Assembly: GCF_000463075.2 (NCBI RefSeq)
Contig: NZ_AVAQ01000034.1
Location: 124,001-188,000 of the forward strand
Direction of reading: 5' to 3'
From: Lactiplantibacillus plantarum EGD-AQ4
GTDB taxonomy: Bacteria > Bacillota > Bacilli > Lactobacillales > Lactobacillaceae
Length of the DNA stretch: 64,000 nucleotides
In this document: positions 8,587 to 17,117 of the stretch, one piece after another
Numbering within the stretch: position 1 is the stretch's first letter
Layout of the letters: each line of letters begins with the position of its first letter
The notes under the pieces: model-generated
Database searches by the model: none
What the model was told of the DNA's origin: nothing
Seen by the model: only the letters and a program-made list of their open reading frames with translations
Made by a program: the position numbers and the translations under genes

Positions 8587-9699
8587 CTACTTTAAATCAC
8601 TCGTTGGGCCAAATTTATAGCCGTTGTCACCAAATAGCGTGAATTTCTTCTTCAGATTATTAGAAACGTAGACCTGCTTGTCTTTCGTAATAAAAATGGC
8701 GCCGATGCCTTGGTCTGCTTTACTGTTGATGTACTTCATCCCACTGCGCAAGCCCTTATCAAACGTGGCCGTCGACAGCGCATCGCCATCAACTGACTTT
8801 TTCGAAATGATGGAAACACCCATCAAGTTATTCTGATAAGGTGCACCGGTTTGTGGATCCATCAAATGGCTGTAGACTTTACCATTCTTCTTCAGGTAAC
8901 GTTCGTAAATCCCAGAAGTCACGATCGACATATTTTTAGCCGGTAATGAGCCAATCGCGGTACCCCGTGACGCTTTGGGATCTTGAATGCCGACCGTCCA
9001 ATCACCCGACTTAGTGCCCTTAGGACTATCACCCAAGACGTAAATATTACCCCCAAGGTCAATAATGGCCGTGGAAACGCCGTGGTCTAGTAAGTAGGTC
9101 TTCACTTGATCAGTCATGTAGCCCTTCGCGATGCCACCCAAGTCGAGCTGCATGCCCTTCTTCTTCAGGTACACGGTCCGCTTTTTGTCGTTCAATTTAA
9201 CTTGGCGATAGTCGACTAGTTTGACGTTAGTCGCAATTTCTTGTTTCGTCGGCACCTTCGCATCCGAAAAACCGATGTGCCACAGTGACGTAATCGGTCC
9301 GATCGCTAAATCAAAGGATTCATCCGAATTTTCACTATAGTAGTAAGCCGCTTTGATCATCGGATAGATATCCTTGCTAACGGTGACTGGGTGCTTACCA
9401 GCGGCCGCATTGATTTTGTCGATTTCGGACCCTTTTTGATTGACCGTAATCTTTTTAGCCTCAGATTTCAGCAACTTAAAGGCGCCATCCAAAACCTTGT
9501 CTTTCCCTTTATTATAAATCCGTAGCGTCACCACGGTCCCCATCATGAACTGGGTATCTTCAATCGGTGTCTTGATCACCTTGGTTGGTTTCGGTCGACT
9601 GCTCGCGTTCTTCTGTTTACTGGAAGTGATTCCACAAGCAGACAACGGTAAAATCAGTACTGCAATTAACCCAATTTGAATCCATTTTTTTAGCTTCAT
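8587..9699 (-). CDS. apbE: FAD:protein FMN transferase (ApbE/FmnB), lipoprotein
   Basis: ApbE covalently attaches FMN from FAD to Ser/Thr of target proteins. The start is the ATG at 9699, eight bases after AGGGGAAG. The product has 370 residues. It carries a lipoprotein signal (LPLSAC, Cys22), so it acts on the outer face of the membrane. The ApbE core is visible: FMMGTVVTLRIY, the DLGGIAKGYMTD segment, IDLGGNIYVLG and a C-terminal metal-site region with GDALSTATFDKG. It is next to pplA, whose two flavinylation motifs make PplA the obvious substrate. This is the FmnB role in the FLEET system described in Listeria and L. plantarum. Confidence 0.95.
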   Translation of the reverse strand: MKLKKWIQIGLIAVLILPLSACGITSSKQKNASSRPKPTKVIKTPIEDTQFMMGTVVTLRIYNKGKDKVLDGAFKLLKSEAKKITVNQKGSEIDKINAAAGKHPVTVSKDIYPMIKAAYYYSENSDESFDLAIGPITSLWHIGFSDAKVPTKQEIATNVKLVDYRQVKLNDKKRTVYLKKKGMQLDLGGIAKGYMTDQVKTYLLDHGVSTAIIDLGGNIYVLGDSPKGTKSGDWTVGIQDPKASRGTAIGSLPAKNMSIVTSGIYERYLKKNGKVYSHLMDPQTGAPYQNNLMGVSIISKKSVDGDALSTATFDKGLRSGMKYINSKADQGIGAIFITKDKQVYVSNNLKKKFTLFGDNGYKFGPTSDLK

Positions 9700-9869
9700 G
9701 CCCAATACTTCCCCTAGTTTATAATCTCAATCGTCATTATACCAAAAATCGCACTAATAATTATACTAGAATTGACAGCATCCGGTCGCGCTGATTCAGT
9801 CGCGATGACACTTTTTGAGGTCACCTCAACTTCAACCTTCATCAAATGTCGTCTCATCTCGCTTAAGTA

Positions 9870-9902
9870 AAATAAAAGGCCCTCAGCATGCGCTTCAGGC
9901 CT
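9870..9902 (-). terminator. Terminator after pplA
   Basis: The minus strand has an imperfect stem AGGCCTGAAGC / GCTGAGGGCCT with a 4-base loop, then TTTTATTTTA. It is 24 bases past the pplA stop and separates pplA from apbE, so the two genes need not be one transcript. Confidence 0.7.
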
Positions 9903-9925
9903 CAAAAATTTAATCGTTAACTTGC

Positions 9926-10849
9926 TTATTCAGAGAAAATCATGTTGTCAACCGTGATCGTGCTCGTGTCACCCTTTTGTGCGGCATTTTGTAATTGTTC
10001 CGCATAAAGAATGAAGGTGTTGGATGATTCAGTGGCACCCGTCACAACGTCAACCTTAGTTGGATCACTGCTCTTGACCAAGGACTTGTTCAAAGCTGGT
10101 TGATAGGTCTTAGGATTGGTCTTAGCAACCTTCTTCATCTGCTTGTTGTAAGCAGCATCGTCAACTTTGGACTTGCCGTTCTTATTAACTTGGTTATATT
10201 CAGACTTGGTAATCTTGTTGTCCTTGACCGTGATGGCAAAGGTGACTTTATAACCATGTGAATAATTCTTTTCGTTCAGCTTGTAAGTGCCGTCCTTCAT
10301 CTTAGCGCCATTGTTGATCTTGATGGTGGACTTGTTACCCGCTTGCGCAGCTTGAACGAGTTGTTGCGTGTAGTTTTGGAACGTCTTGGAAGACTCAGTT
10401 GCACCCGTGACAACGTCGATAGAACCAACGTTACCAGTGGCAGCGGAGCCGGTCAACGTCTTGTTCAATTTAGGCATGTAAGTCTTAGGATTGGTGCCGG
10501 CGATCTTCTTCATTTGCTTGTTGTATGACGTATCGTCGACTTTGGACTTACCCTTCTTGTTCACTTGGTCATAACTGGACTTCGTGATCTTACCCTTATT
10601 GTTAACGGTGATGCTCATCTTAGTCCGGTAGCCATGTGAATAATTTTGTTCTTCGAGGGCGTAAGTACCCGCTTTCATTTTGCTGCCGGCAGTTAATTTA
10701 GCAACCTTCGTGGTCTTAGCTGAAGAACTTGAAGATGATTTCTTCGATGAACTTGAGCTCGAACTAGAAGAGCTGCTACCACAACCTGCTAAAGCTAATG
10801 CGGAAATTGCCACAACCGAGGCACCCGTAATAACTGATTTGATTTTCAT
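9926..10849 (-). CDS. pplA: Extracellular electron-transfer flavoprotein PplA (two FMN-binding domains)
   Basis: A 307-residue surface lipoprotein. Lipobox LALAGC with Cys23, then a Ser/Lys-rich low-complexity linker (residues 24-45), then two homologous FMN-binding domains (about 55-165 and 178-290). Each ends in the ApbE flavinylation motif DVVTGAT: Asp145-Thr151 and Asp267-Thr273, with Thr151 and Thr273 the expected FMN attachment sites. In Listeria, PplA shuttles electrons from demethylmenaquinone to outside acceptors such as ferric iron. Its own promoter is strong, and it is divergent from ndh2. Confidence 0.95.
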   Translation of the reverse strand: MKIKSVITGASVVAISALALAGCGSSSSSSSSSSSKKSSSSSSAKTTKVAKLTAGSKMKAGTYALEEQNYSHGYRTKMSITVNNKGKITKSSYDQVNKKGKSKVDDTSYNKQMKKIAGTNPKTYMPKLNKTLTGSAATGNVGSIDVVTGATESSKTFQNYTQQLVQAAQAGNKSTIKINNGAKMKDGTYKLNEKNYSHGYKVTFAITVKDNKITKSEYNQVNKNGKSKVDDAAYNKQMKKVAKTNPKTYQPALNKSLVKSSDPTKVDVVTGATESSNTFILYAEQLQNAAQKGDTSTITVDNMIFSE

Positions 10850-10890
10850 GATATCCCACTCCTAACCTTTTTGTATGAAAATTCACATTT

Positions 10891-10919
10891 ATCTTAACGT
10901 TTTACCTGCAAATAGTCAA
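10891..10919 (-). promoter_or_regulatory. Promoter of pplA
   Basis: Minus-strand TTGACT (10914-10919) and TAAGAT (10891-10896) with a 17-base spacer, about 42 bases upstream of the pplA start. Confidence 0.75.
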
Positions 10920-10965
10920 TCCTATTTCATTAAATAAATGATATTTAAGCCCGATATTGGCGCAT

Positions 10966-10980
10966 TTGGTAACGTTTTTA
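10966..10980. promoter_or_regulatory. Candidate CcpA (cre-like) site between pplA and ndh2
   Basis: TTGGTAACGTTTTTA matches the cre consensus WTGNAARCGNWWWCA at all but two positions. It lies upstream of both divergent promoters, about 47 bases from the pplA -35 box and 73 from the ndh2 -35 box. The match is weak and position-based. Confidence 0.35.
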
Positions 10981-11052
10981 CGCAAAAATACAACACGGCA
11001 TTTTCCAGGCGCTATATAATGTGATTTATTATTCATTCTATCCCATAATCCA

Positions 11053-11081
11053 TAGACAACCGCTTACATTATCGTTATAAT
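11053..11081 (+). promoter_or_regulatory. Promoter of ndh2
   Basis: TAGACA (11053-11058) and a perfect TATAAT (11076-11081) are separated by 17 bases. Transcription would start about 45 bases before the ndh2 ATG. Confidence 0.8.
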
Positions 11082-11132
11082 TGTTAGTGGAATTATCTTT
11101 TTACACTATTTATTCAAGGGAGTTGTTACGCA

Positions 11133-13043
11133 ATGGCAAAGAAAAATATTGTCGTTGTCGGTGCGGGGTTTGCTGGCGTTTACGCAACCAAAAAACTGTC
11201 CAAGCATTTTAAGAAAAATCCGGACGTTGAGATTACGTTAATTGACCGACATTCATACTTCACGTATATGACTGAATTACATGAAGTTGCCACGGAACGG
11301 GTGGAACCTGAGCATATTCAATATGATTTGCAACGGTTGTTCGCACGACGCAAAAATGTCCGTTTAGTTACGGATACGGTTACCGGCATTGATAAGGATG
11401 CCCAAACGGTCACAACTGAGCATGGGAGTTATCAATATGACCAACTGCTCATTAGTCTTGGTGGTGAATCCAATGACTTCGGCACACCAGGGGTTAAGGA
11501 ACACGGTTTTGAATTGTGGTCCTTCGAACAAGCCATGGCTTTGCGGTCACATTTATCAGCAATTATTCGGCGGGGTGCGGCAGAACTCGACCCTGCAAAA
11601 CGCAAAGCAATGTTGACGTTCACCGTCTGTGGTTCCGGATTCACAGGGTCTGAACTAATTGGGGAATTGATTGAATATCGGGACGTCTTAGCACGGGACA
11701 ATAAGCTCGACCCGAGCGAGATCACCTTACAATTAGTTGAAGCTGCCCCAACCATCATCAACATGCTCAATCGGACGCAAGCTGGTAAAGCTGAAACCTA
11801 CATGAAGAAGCATGGCGTGGATATCATGACTAACTCCATGATTACGGAAGTTTTCGAAGACCACGTTAACTTAAAGGGCAAAGATCCGATTCAGACTTAC
11901 ACGTTGATCTGGACAGCTGGTGTGCGGGCCAACAGTATCGTTAAGAAGTTCGGCATCGAAACCAATCCACGGGGCGGTCGGCTGGTTGCCAACGAATTCA
12001 TGCAAGCTAAGGATAGCGACAACATCTTCTTAGCTGGTGATTCGACGAGTTACCAAGAACCTGACCAACCACGGCCAGTTCCACAAATCGTTCAAGGTGC
12101 TGAAGAAACAGCTGCTAAAGCGGTTGAAGGGATCATCAAGAACGTCGACAAGACCGATGTCACGATCAAGCCATTCAAAGGCGCTTACCAAGCATCCGTT
12201 GACTCAATTGGTTCTAAGTACGCCGTAGCTCAAGTCCTCGGTAAGTGGAATGTTTCAGGGTTTATTGCCGTTCTATTGAAGCACGCGATCAACTGGCTGT
12301 ATTATGTTCAGATTTTCTCTGGCTACTACCTATTCCAGTACTTCATGCACGAATTCTTCCGGACACGCAATAACCGCAACGTCTTTCGCGGCTGGGTCTC
12401 ACGTGCTGGTAACGTCCTCTGGAGCGTGCCACTCCGGTTCTTCTACGGTGCAATGTGGTTGTGGGATTGCTGGACAAAAGTTCAGGGTTCTGAATCGTGG
12501 TTCACGGACAAATTACGCTTACCATTTTCCTGGCTACAAGCTGCTGCAACCAGTGGCGCTTCAGAAGCCACTAAGGCTGCTGCAACCAGTGGCGCTTCAG
12601 AAGCGGCTTCATCAACTGCGACAGCTGCTAAGGGCGTCTTCAGTCTCTCTTATATGTATGGTAAGGAACCGCTGATGGTCTTTGATAAAATGCCACACTG
12701 GTTCGAATCAATCACCAAGTTCTTCGTACCAAACATGCAAATGGCGCTCTTCTTCCAGAAGTTTATGACCTGTGTCGAAATCGTCATCGCCCTTTGCATC
12801 TTCTTCGGACTATTTACTTGGTTTGCCAATGCAGTCACCATCGGCTTAGTCGTTGTCTTCTGCTTATCTGGCATGTTCTACTGGGTCAACATCTGGATGG
12901 TCTTCGTCGCACTCGCTTTGATGAACGGGTCTGGCCGGACATTTGGTTTGGACTACTGGGTCGTTCCGTGGATGCAAAAGCACCTCGGGCACTGGTGGTA
13001 CGGCAACGTTCGTTCGCACTACGACGGTGTTAAAACCCGCTAG
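11133..13043 (+). CDS. ndh2: Type II NADH dehydrogenase Ndh2 with C-terminal membrane domain (EET type)
   Basis: The 636-residue protein has an N-terminal FAD/NADH oxidoreductase: the FAD motif GAGFAG (residues 10-15), the NADH motif GSGFTG (167-172) and the late FAD contact FLAGDSTSY. Unlike ordinary 400-residue type II NDHs it continues with a C-terminal hydrophobic region of several helices (about 410-630), as in Listeria Ndh2. It would pass electrons from NADH to a demethylmenaquinone pool that feeds PplA. Between the membrane parts is an Ala/Ser linker containing an exact in-frame duplication. A hairpin terminator follows, then eetA. Confidence 0.93.
   Translation: MAKKNIVVVGAGFAGVYATKKLSKHFKKNPDVEITLIDRHSYFTYMTELHEVATERVEPEHIQYDLQRLFARRKNVRLVTDTVTGIDKDAQTVTTEHGSYQYDQLLISLGGESNDFGTPGVKEHGFELWSFEQAMALRSHLSAIIRRGAAELDPAKRKAMLTFTVCGSGFTGSELIGELIEYRDVLARDNKLDPSEITLQLVEAAPTIINMLNRTQAGKAETYMKKHGVDIMTNSMITEVFEDHVNLKGKDPIQTYTLIWTAGVRANSIVKKFGIETNPRGGRLVANEFMQAKDSDNIFLAGDSTSYQEPDQPRPVPQIVQGAEETAAKAVEGIIKNVDKTDVTIKPFKGAYQASVDSIGSKYAVAQVLGKWNVSGFIAVLLKHAINWLYYVQIFSGYYLFQYFMHEFFRTRNNRNVFRGWVSRAGNVLWSVPLRFFYGAMWLWDCWTKVQGSESWFTDKLRLPFSWLQAAATSGASEATKAAATSGASEAASSTATAAKGVFSLSYMYGKEPLMVFDKMPHWFESITKFFVPNMQMALFFQKFMTCVEIVIALCIFFGLFTWFANAVTIGLVVVFCLSGMFYWVNIWMVFVALALMNGSGRTFGLDYWVVPWMQKHLGHWWYGNVRSHYDGVKTR
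12540..12604 (+). repeat. 36-bp in-frame tandem duplication in ndh2
   Basis: A 29-base block beginning GCTGCTGCAACC at 12540 recurs identically at 12576, a period of 36 bases (12 codons). It encodes AAATSGASEATK twice in the linker between two membrane-associated parts of Ndh2. Exactness points to a recent duplication. Confidence 0.9.
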
Positions 13044-13073
13044 ATGCGTTATAATTAATTAAATCCTTTCCCG

Positions 13074-13112
13074 ATGGTTCGAGGGTGATTATTTTCCCTT
13101 GAACCATTTTTT
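13074..13112 (+). terminator. Terminator between ndh2 and eetA
   Basis: Twelve-base arms ATGGTTCGAGGG (13074-13085) and CCCTTGAACCAT (13096-13107) are followed by TTTTTT. It is 30 bases after the ndh2 stop and 24 before the eetA start, so downstream genes depend on readthrough or an unseen promoter. Confidence 0.85.
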
Positions 13113-13136
13113 ACGTGATTGACTGGAGGGTTGACG

Positions 13137-13631
13137 ATGCGTAAATTACGGTCAATGATCCGCACGTTCAAACGCTACGGGGATATGATCAAACCGTTTG
13201 ATATCATTATTATTGTTGCGTTGATTATCCTATCGTTCACCCCACTAGCGATTTTTTCATATCAGCAAAAACAGCAGGCCGACCGCGCAGCCTTAGTCGC
13301 CAAAAAGCAAAAAAGGGCCAAGCAGCAAGCGACATATACCGCCGTCGTTTCACACGATGGTACGGTCCTCAAGCGCGTCAATATTACGAAGCTAAAACGA
13401 ACGACGACCTTCACGTATCGTGACAGTCATGGTCATTACAACACCATCACTTTTGCCCCCAAACGGGTCGCCATCACGAAGGCCAACTGTTCTGATCAAG
13501 TTTGTGTGCGCCGGGGATGGATTCATAAACCCGGCCAGACGATCGTTTGTTTGCCGCACAAACTCTTGGTTGAGATCAAGTCCAGCAATGGTCACGTCAA
13601 ATCAGGTGGCAACGGGCTAGTTACGGAGTAA
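13137..13631 (+). CDS. eetA: EetA, membrane-anchored NusG-domain-II-like protein of EET
   Basis: The start is the ATG at 13137, seven bases after GGAGGG; an earlier in-frame TTG overlaps that site. The 164-residue product has one N-terminal membrane helix (FDIIIIVALIILSFTPLAIF) and an outside domain of the NusG-II-like family with the pair of cysteines in ANCSDQVCVRRGWI and a third in IVCLPHKLLVEI. It pairs with EetB, three bases downstream, as in FLEET loci, where both are needed for electron exit. The molecular function of EetA is not established. Confidence 0.88.
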   Translation: MRKLRSMIRTFKRYGDMIKPFDIIIIVALIILSFTPLAIFSYQQKQQADRAALVAKKQKRAKQQATYTAVVSHDGTVLKRVNITKLKRTTTFTYRDSHGHYNTITFAPKRVAITKANCSDQVCVRRGWIHKPGQTIVCLPHKLLVEIKSSNGHVKSGGNGLVTE

Positions 13632-13634
13632 AGC

Positions 13635-14204
13635 ATGCATAATTCATTTGAACAATCGAATAAAACTCATCGCAATATTTATATTGCACTGCTCGTCGCC
13701 CAGGGGGTCATTATTGGGATTCTGGAACGGCTGATTCCCTTCCCGTTTGCCTTCGCGCCGGGTGCCAAACTAGGACTGGCTAACCTCATTACGATCGTCG
13801 CCATCTATACGCTTTCGTTACGAGATGTCATCACTCTGACTTGGTTACGGCTGATTTTAACGGCCCTGATTGGCGGCACCCTGTCGACCTTCCTATATAG
13901 CTTTGGCGGTGCGTTTCTCAGCTTGTTCGCGATGCTAGCCGTGAAACAATTAGGGCCACGACGCGTAAGCATCATCGGCATTTCTGCGACTGGGGGCGTC
14001 ATGCATAATGTCGGCCAACTGCTCGTCGCTAGTCTTATCGCCCAGACTTGGACGGTAATGCTATACTTGCCGATACTATCGATTATCGGCTTGGCAGCTG
14101 GTATCGCACTGGGTATTGCAGCCAATTACTTGTTCACGCACGTGACGACGCTTCGTTATCTCAGATTCAATCGGGAACACCTCTCAGGTCAAAAAAAGGA
14201 GTAA
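13635..14204 (+). CDS. eetB: EetB, membrane protein (Gx transporter / heptaprenyl synthase component I-like)
   Basis: A 189-residue membrane protein with about five hydrophobic helices and the family motif PGAKLGLANLITI near residues 36-48. Such proteins are often annotated as Gx transporter or heptaprenyl diphosphate synthase subunit I. In FLEET loci the gene is eetB. It is tightly packed between eetA (3 bases) and the prenyl synthase (6 bases), implying co-translation. Whether it moves a quinone or flavin precursor is unknown. Confidence 0.87.
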   Translation: MHNSFEQSNKTHRNIYIALLVAQGVIIGILERLIPFPFAFAPGAKLGLANLITIVAIYTLSLRDVITLTWLRLILTALIGGTLSTFLYSFGGAFLSLFAMLAVKQLGPRRVSIIGISATGGVMHNVGQLLVASLIAQTWTVMLYLPILSIIGLAAGIALGIAANYLFTHVTTLRYLRFNREHLSGQKKE

Positions 14205-14210
14205 CACTTT

Positions 14211-15203
14211 ATGCCATCGACAACGCAATTACATCTAATTTGGCGTGATTATCCGGCGCTGCAGCCTGAATTGCAAGACGTCATGCAACTGATGACGACG
14301 AACATCAACATCCCGGATAAGGACATCAATGACGCCATTTTGGCAATGATTCATGGGGGCGGCAAACTGCTCAGGCCGGCTTACTGTCTCCTATTCTCAC
14401 AATTCAAGACGACCGACCGCCAACGTATGGTTGCGCTCGCTGCCTCACTTGAAACGCTGCATACCGCGACACTGATCCATGATGACATCGTGGATGACGC
14501 GGCACTGCGCCGACACCATGTCACGATTCAAAAACAGTTCGGCAAGGACACGGCTGTTTATGCCGGTGATTACCTGTTCGTGGTCGTCTTTAAAATTCTA
14601 GCGCACTACTCGAGCAGTTTTAAGAGCATTCAGCTTAACTCGGAAAATATGGAAAAAATTCTGATGGGCGAGGTCCAACAAAAGGATCGCCACTATCACG
14701 TTGACATTACCATGGCAGAGTACCTGCAACAGATCCAAGGCAAAACGGCGGAATTATTCGCATTGAGCTGTTTCTTAGGCGCCTATGAATCCGGTCAAAG
14801 TCAGCGGTTCGCACAGCGGGCCCGCCAAGCAGGACTTGCAATCGGGATGGCCTTTCAAATTCTGGATGACATTTTAGATTACCAGGAGAGCCCAGCCGAG
14901 ACGGGTAAACCAATTCTCGAAGACGTCGCTGAGGGCGTGTATACGTCGCCTTTAATCTATGCCCTCCAGACAGACGCAAGAGCTGATTTATTGCCGCTAA
15001 TGAACTTACAAGGGGCAATCACGCCCGCTCAACGCCAAACGGTCCAACAACTGGTCATTGATGCGGGTGGCGTGACGCGGGCACAGGAATTAGCCACGAA
15101 GTACACGCAGGAAGCACTCGCGTTACTAGAAAAGCTGCCTGATCAACCTGCAAGAACTGACTTGATCAACTTAACGCAACAGCTACTGAATCGCCATAAT
15201 TAG
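14211..15203 (+). CDS. dmkB: Polyprenyl diphosphate synthase (DmkB/HepT-like)
   Basis: The 330-residue trans-prenyltransferase has both Asp-rich motifs: HDDIVDDAALRR (FARM, about residues 84-95) and ILDDILDYQ (SARM, about 219-227). It would make the isoprenoid tail for demethylmenaquinone. It is the last gene of the eetA-eetB unit. The partner prenyltransferase (UbiA/DmkA type) that joins the tail to dihydroxynaphthoate is not in this window. The chain length of the product cannot be deduced. Confidence 0.88.
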   Translation: MPSTTQLHLIWRDYPALQPELQDVMQLMTTNINIPDKDINDAILAMIHGGGKLLRPAYCLLFSQFKTTDRQRMVALAASLETLHTATLIHDDIVDDAALRRHHVTIQKQFGKDTAVYAGDYLFVVVFKILAHYSSSFKSIQLNSENMEKILMGEVQQKDRHYHVDITMAEYLQQIQGKTAELFALSCFLGAYESGQSQRFAQRARQAGLAIGMAFQILDDILDYQESPAETGKPILEDVAEGVYTSPLIYALQTDARADLLPLMNLQGAITPAQRQTVQQLVIDAGGVTRAQELATKYTQEALALLEKLPDQPARTDLINLTQQLLNRHN

Positions 15204-15423
15204 CCCTAATACGGCTGTCGTAAGCATTCAGCGCCGGCGCTGATCTCTAACTCCAGCACTTCGACTCGCAACACTAGTAACATAACGTTACGTCCCAGGG
15301 CTAACTAAGCGTGACACGTTGGTAACAGCACCGTCAATGTAGCCTTGATTGACAGGCAGTCTCATGTCACCACTGAATCACATTGACGAAGACTGGCTCT
15401 TAGCAGCTTCAGATGTGCAAGCT
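15204..15423. other. Non-coding 3' region of the eet operon
   Basis: About 220 bases between dmkB and its terminator. I see no supported gene and no repeat matching the large elements elsewhere in the window. Confidence 0.4.
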
Positions 15424-15474
15424 CAAAATCGCCTTCTCAGGGTCTCATTCGAGACTGGAGAAGGCGATTTTTTT
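15424..15474 (+). terminator. Terminator of eetA-eetB-dmkB
   Basis: A long stem (AAAATCGCCTTCTC with GAGAAGGCGATTTT, extended by GTCTC/GAGAC) followed by a T tract. It is 220 bases after the dmkB stop. Confidence 0.85.
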
Positions 15475-15482
15475 GTCGTGAC

Positions 15483-15524
15483 AAAAAAGGCCGTTGACCC
15501 GGAAAAATCCAGATCAACGGCCCT
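15483..15524 (-). terminator. Terminator of the S10-spc-alpha superoperon
   Basis: On the minus strand the arms GGGCCGTTGA and GTCAACGGCC, separated by about 17 bases that include a short TCTGGA/TCCGG pairing, are followed by TTTTTT. It lies about 160 bases beyond the rplQ stop, back-to-back with the plus-strand terminator. Confidence 0.85.
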
Positions 15525-15681
15525 TGTAACTAGCACCAAAAAAAATCACTTAGAACTGCGATATGCCATCTATGTCTAACCATAAACAACTTCCGAACTA
15601 GACTTAGTTACTATTCTGCAAGTAACCACCATCATAGCGTCCGTCAATCATCAGTCCCAGTGATCCGTAAAACAATTTTAA

Positions 15682-16065
15682 CTAGTCAACGAGTTCCAAG
15701 ACAACCATTTGTGCACCGTCGCCACGACGAGGCATAGTCTTGTAAATTCGAGTGTAACCACCATTGCGGTCAGCGTATTGAGGACCTAAGTCACTAAATA
15801 GCTTTTGCAATGCAGTTTGTACAGCCACGTTGTCGCCATCTTCTTTAACATCGGCAACGACGTCACGCATGAACGTAGCGGCCTTACGACGGGCACTTAA
15901 ATCACCCTTCTTAGCCAATGAAATCATCTTGTCAGCAGTTGAACGAACTTCCTTGGCACGGGCTTCGGTCGTTTCGATCTTGCCGTTAACGATCAATGAC
16001 GTGGTCAAATCACGTAATAATGCACGACGTTGTGAACTTGTACGTTGTAATTTACGGTAACTCAT
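15682..16065 (-). CDS. rplQ: Ribosomal protein bL17
   Basis: L17, 127 residues, with the characteristic start [20 protein letters not shown] and the [19 protein letters not shown] end. Large-subunit protein near the exit tunnel. Last gene of the superoperon, 21 bases after rpoA. Downstream, where ecfA1 is often found, the convergent eet operon ends instead. Confidence 0.98.
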   Translation of the reverse strand: MSYRKLQRTSSQRRALLRDLTTSLIVNGKIETTEARAKEVRSTADKMISLAKKGDLSARRKAATFMRDVVADVKEDGDNVAVQTALQKLFSDLGPQYADRNGGYTRIYKTMPRRGDGAQMVVLELVD

Positions 16066-16086
16066 GAACGGATATCCTCCCTTGTA

Positions 16087-17031
16087 TTAGTCTTCTTTGC
16101 GTAATGATAACCCAAGGTCAGCTAATTTTGCTTTAACTTCCTCGAGTGACTTGCGTCCAAGGTTGCGAACCTTCATCATATCAGCTTCAGTTTTGTTAGT
16201 TAATTCTTGGACCGTGTTGATACCAGCACGCTTCAAGCAATTGTATGAACGGACGGAGAGATCTAACTCTTCAATCGTCATTTCTAACATCTTTTCCTTA
16301 TGCGTTTCTTCCTTCTCGACCATCACATCAGTGTTTTTGGCTTCATCAGTGAGATTTACGAAGATTGAAAGGTGATCAGTCAGGATTTTGGCTGATAGAC
16401 TAATGGCTTCACTTGGAGTGATTGAACCATTTGTCCAAACGTCTAAGGTTAACTTATCGAAATCATCACGTTGACCAACCCGAGTCGTTTCAACTTGGTA
16501 GTTGACACGTTCGATTGGAGAATACAATGAATCAACAGCTAAAACGCCAATTGGCATGTCATCTTCACGATGTTTGTTATCCTCAGCGGAAACATAACCA
16601 CGACCAGTATTTGCGGTCATACGCATATGGAAGTGTGCCCCGTCTGCTACGGTACAAATTGGTAAGTCAGGATTTAAGACTTCTACATCAGCATCGCCAA
16701 TGATATCACCGGCAGTCACGTTTGCAGGTCCCTTAACGTCGATTTCCAACGTCTTGGTTTCGTCTGATTCTAACTTAAGTGCAATCTTCTTAACGTTCAA
16801 GATAATTGCGGTAACGTCTTCCGTCACGCCTTCTACCGTTGAAAATTCATGAAGAACACCATCAATTTGAATACTAGTAACAGCAGCGCCAGGTAAAGAA
16901 GAAAGAAGAATCCGACGAAGTGAATTCCCTAAAGTTGTACCATAACCGCGTTCAAGCGGTTCTACAACAAACTTACCATAGTTGTCGTTTTCATCAATTT
17001 TATGAATGTTAGGTTTTTCAAATTCAATCAT
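16087..17031 (-). CDS. rpoA: RNA polymerase alpha subunit
   Basis: The 314-residue alpha subunit. The N-terminal dimerisation domain has [20 protein letters not shown], which nucleates beta/beta' assembly. The C-terminal domain (about 245-314) has [14 protein letters not shown] and [15 protein letters not shown], the helix-hairpin-helix that binds UP elements and activators. Full length, no anomaly. A gap of 86 bases separates it from rpsK. Confidence 0.99.
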   Translation of the reverse strand: MIEFEKPNIHKIDENDNYGKFVVEPLERGYGTTLGNSLRRILLSSLPGAAVTSIQIDGVLHEFSTVEGVTEDVTAIILNVKKIALKLESDETKTLEIDVKGPANVTAGDIIGDADVEVLNPDLPICTVADGAHFHMRMTANTGRGYVSAEDNKHREDDMPIGVLAVDSLYSPIERVNYQVETTRVGQRDDFDKLTLDVWTNGSITPSEAISLSAKILTDHLSIFVNLTDEAKNTDVMVEKEETHKEKMLEMTIEELDLSVRSYNCLKRAGINTVQELTNKTEADMMKVRNLGRKSLEEVKAKLADLGLSLRKED

Positions 17032-17117
17032 TCTTATCTTTTACCCCTTTCAAAACGCGTGGTGTTTAGTAGTTGTGCGTACAAAATGAAGTTTGCCCTC
17101 AAAATGAACGTCACAGA

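Noticed and set aside
9714-9905. Minus-strand open frame of 63 codons between apbE and pplA
   Set aside because: It starts inside the pplA terminator stem, has no ribosome site and contains the likely apbE promoter region.
10706-10780. Repetitive serine codons in pplA as a possible DNA repeat array or CRISPR-like array
   Set aside because: It is a low-complexity Ser/Lys linker in a lipoprotein, with no regular spacers.
15349-15579. Plus-strand open frame after dmkB
   Set aside because: It runs through two opposed terminator hairpins, whose arms account for its composition.
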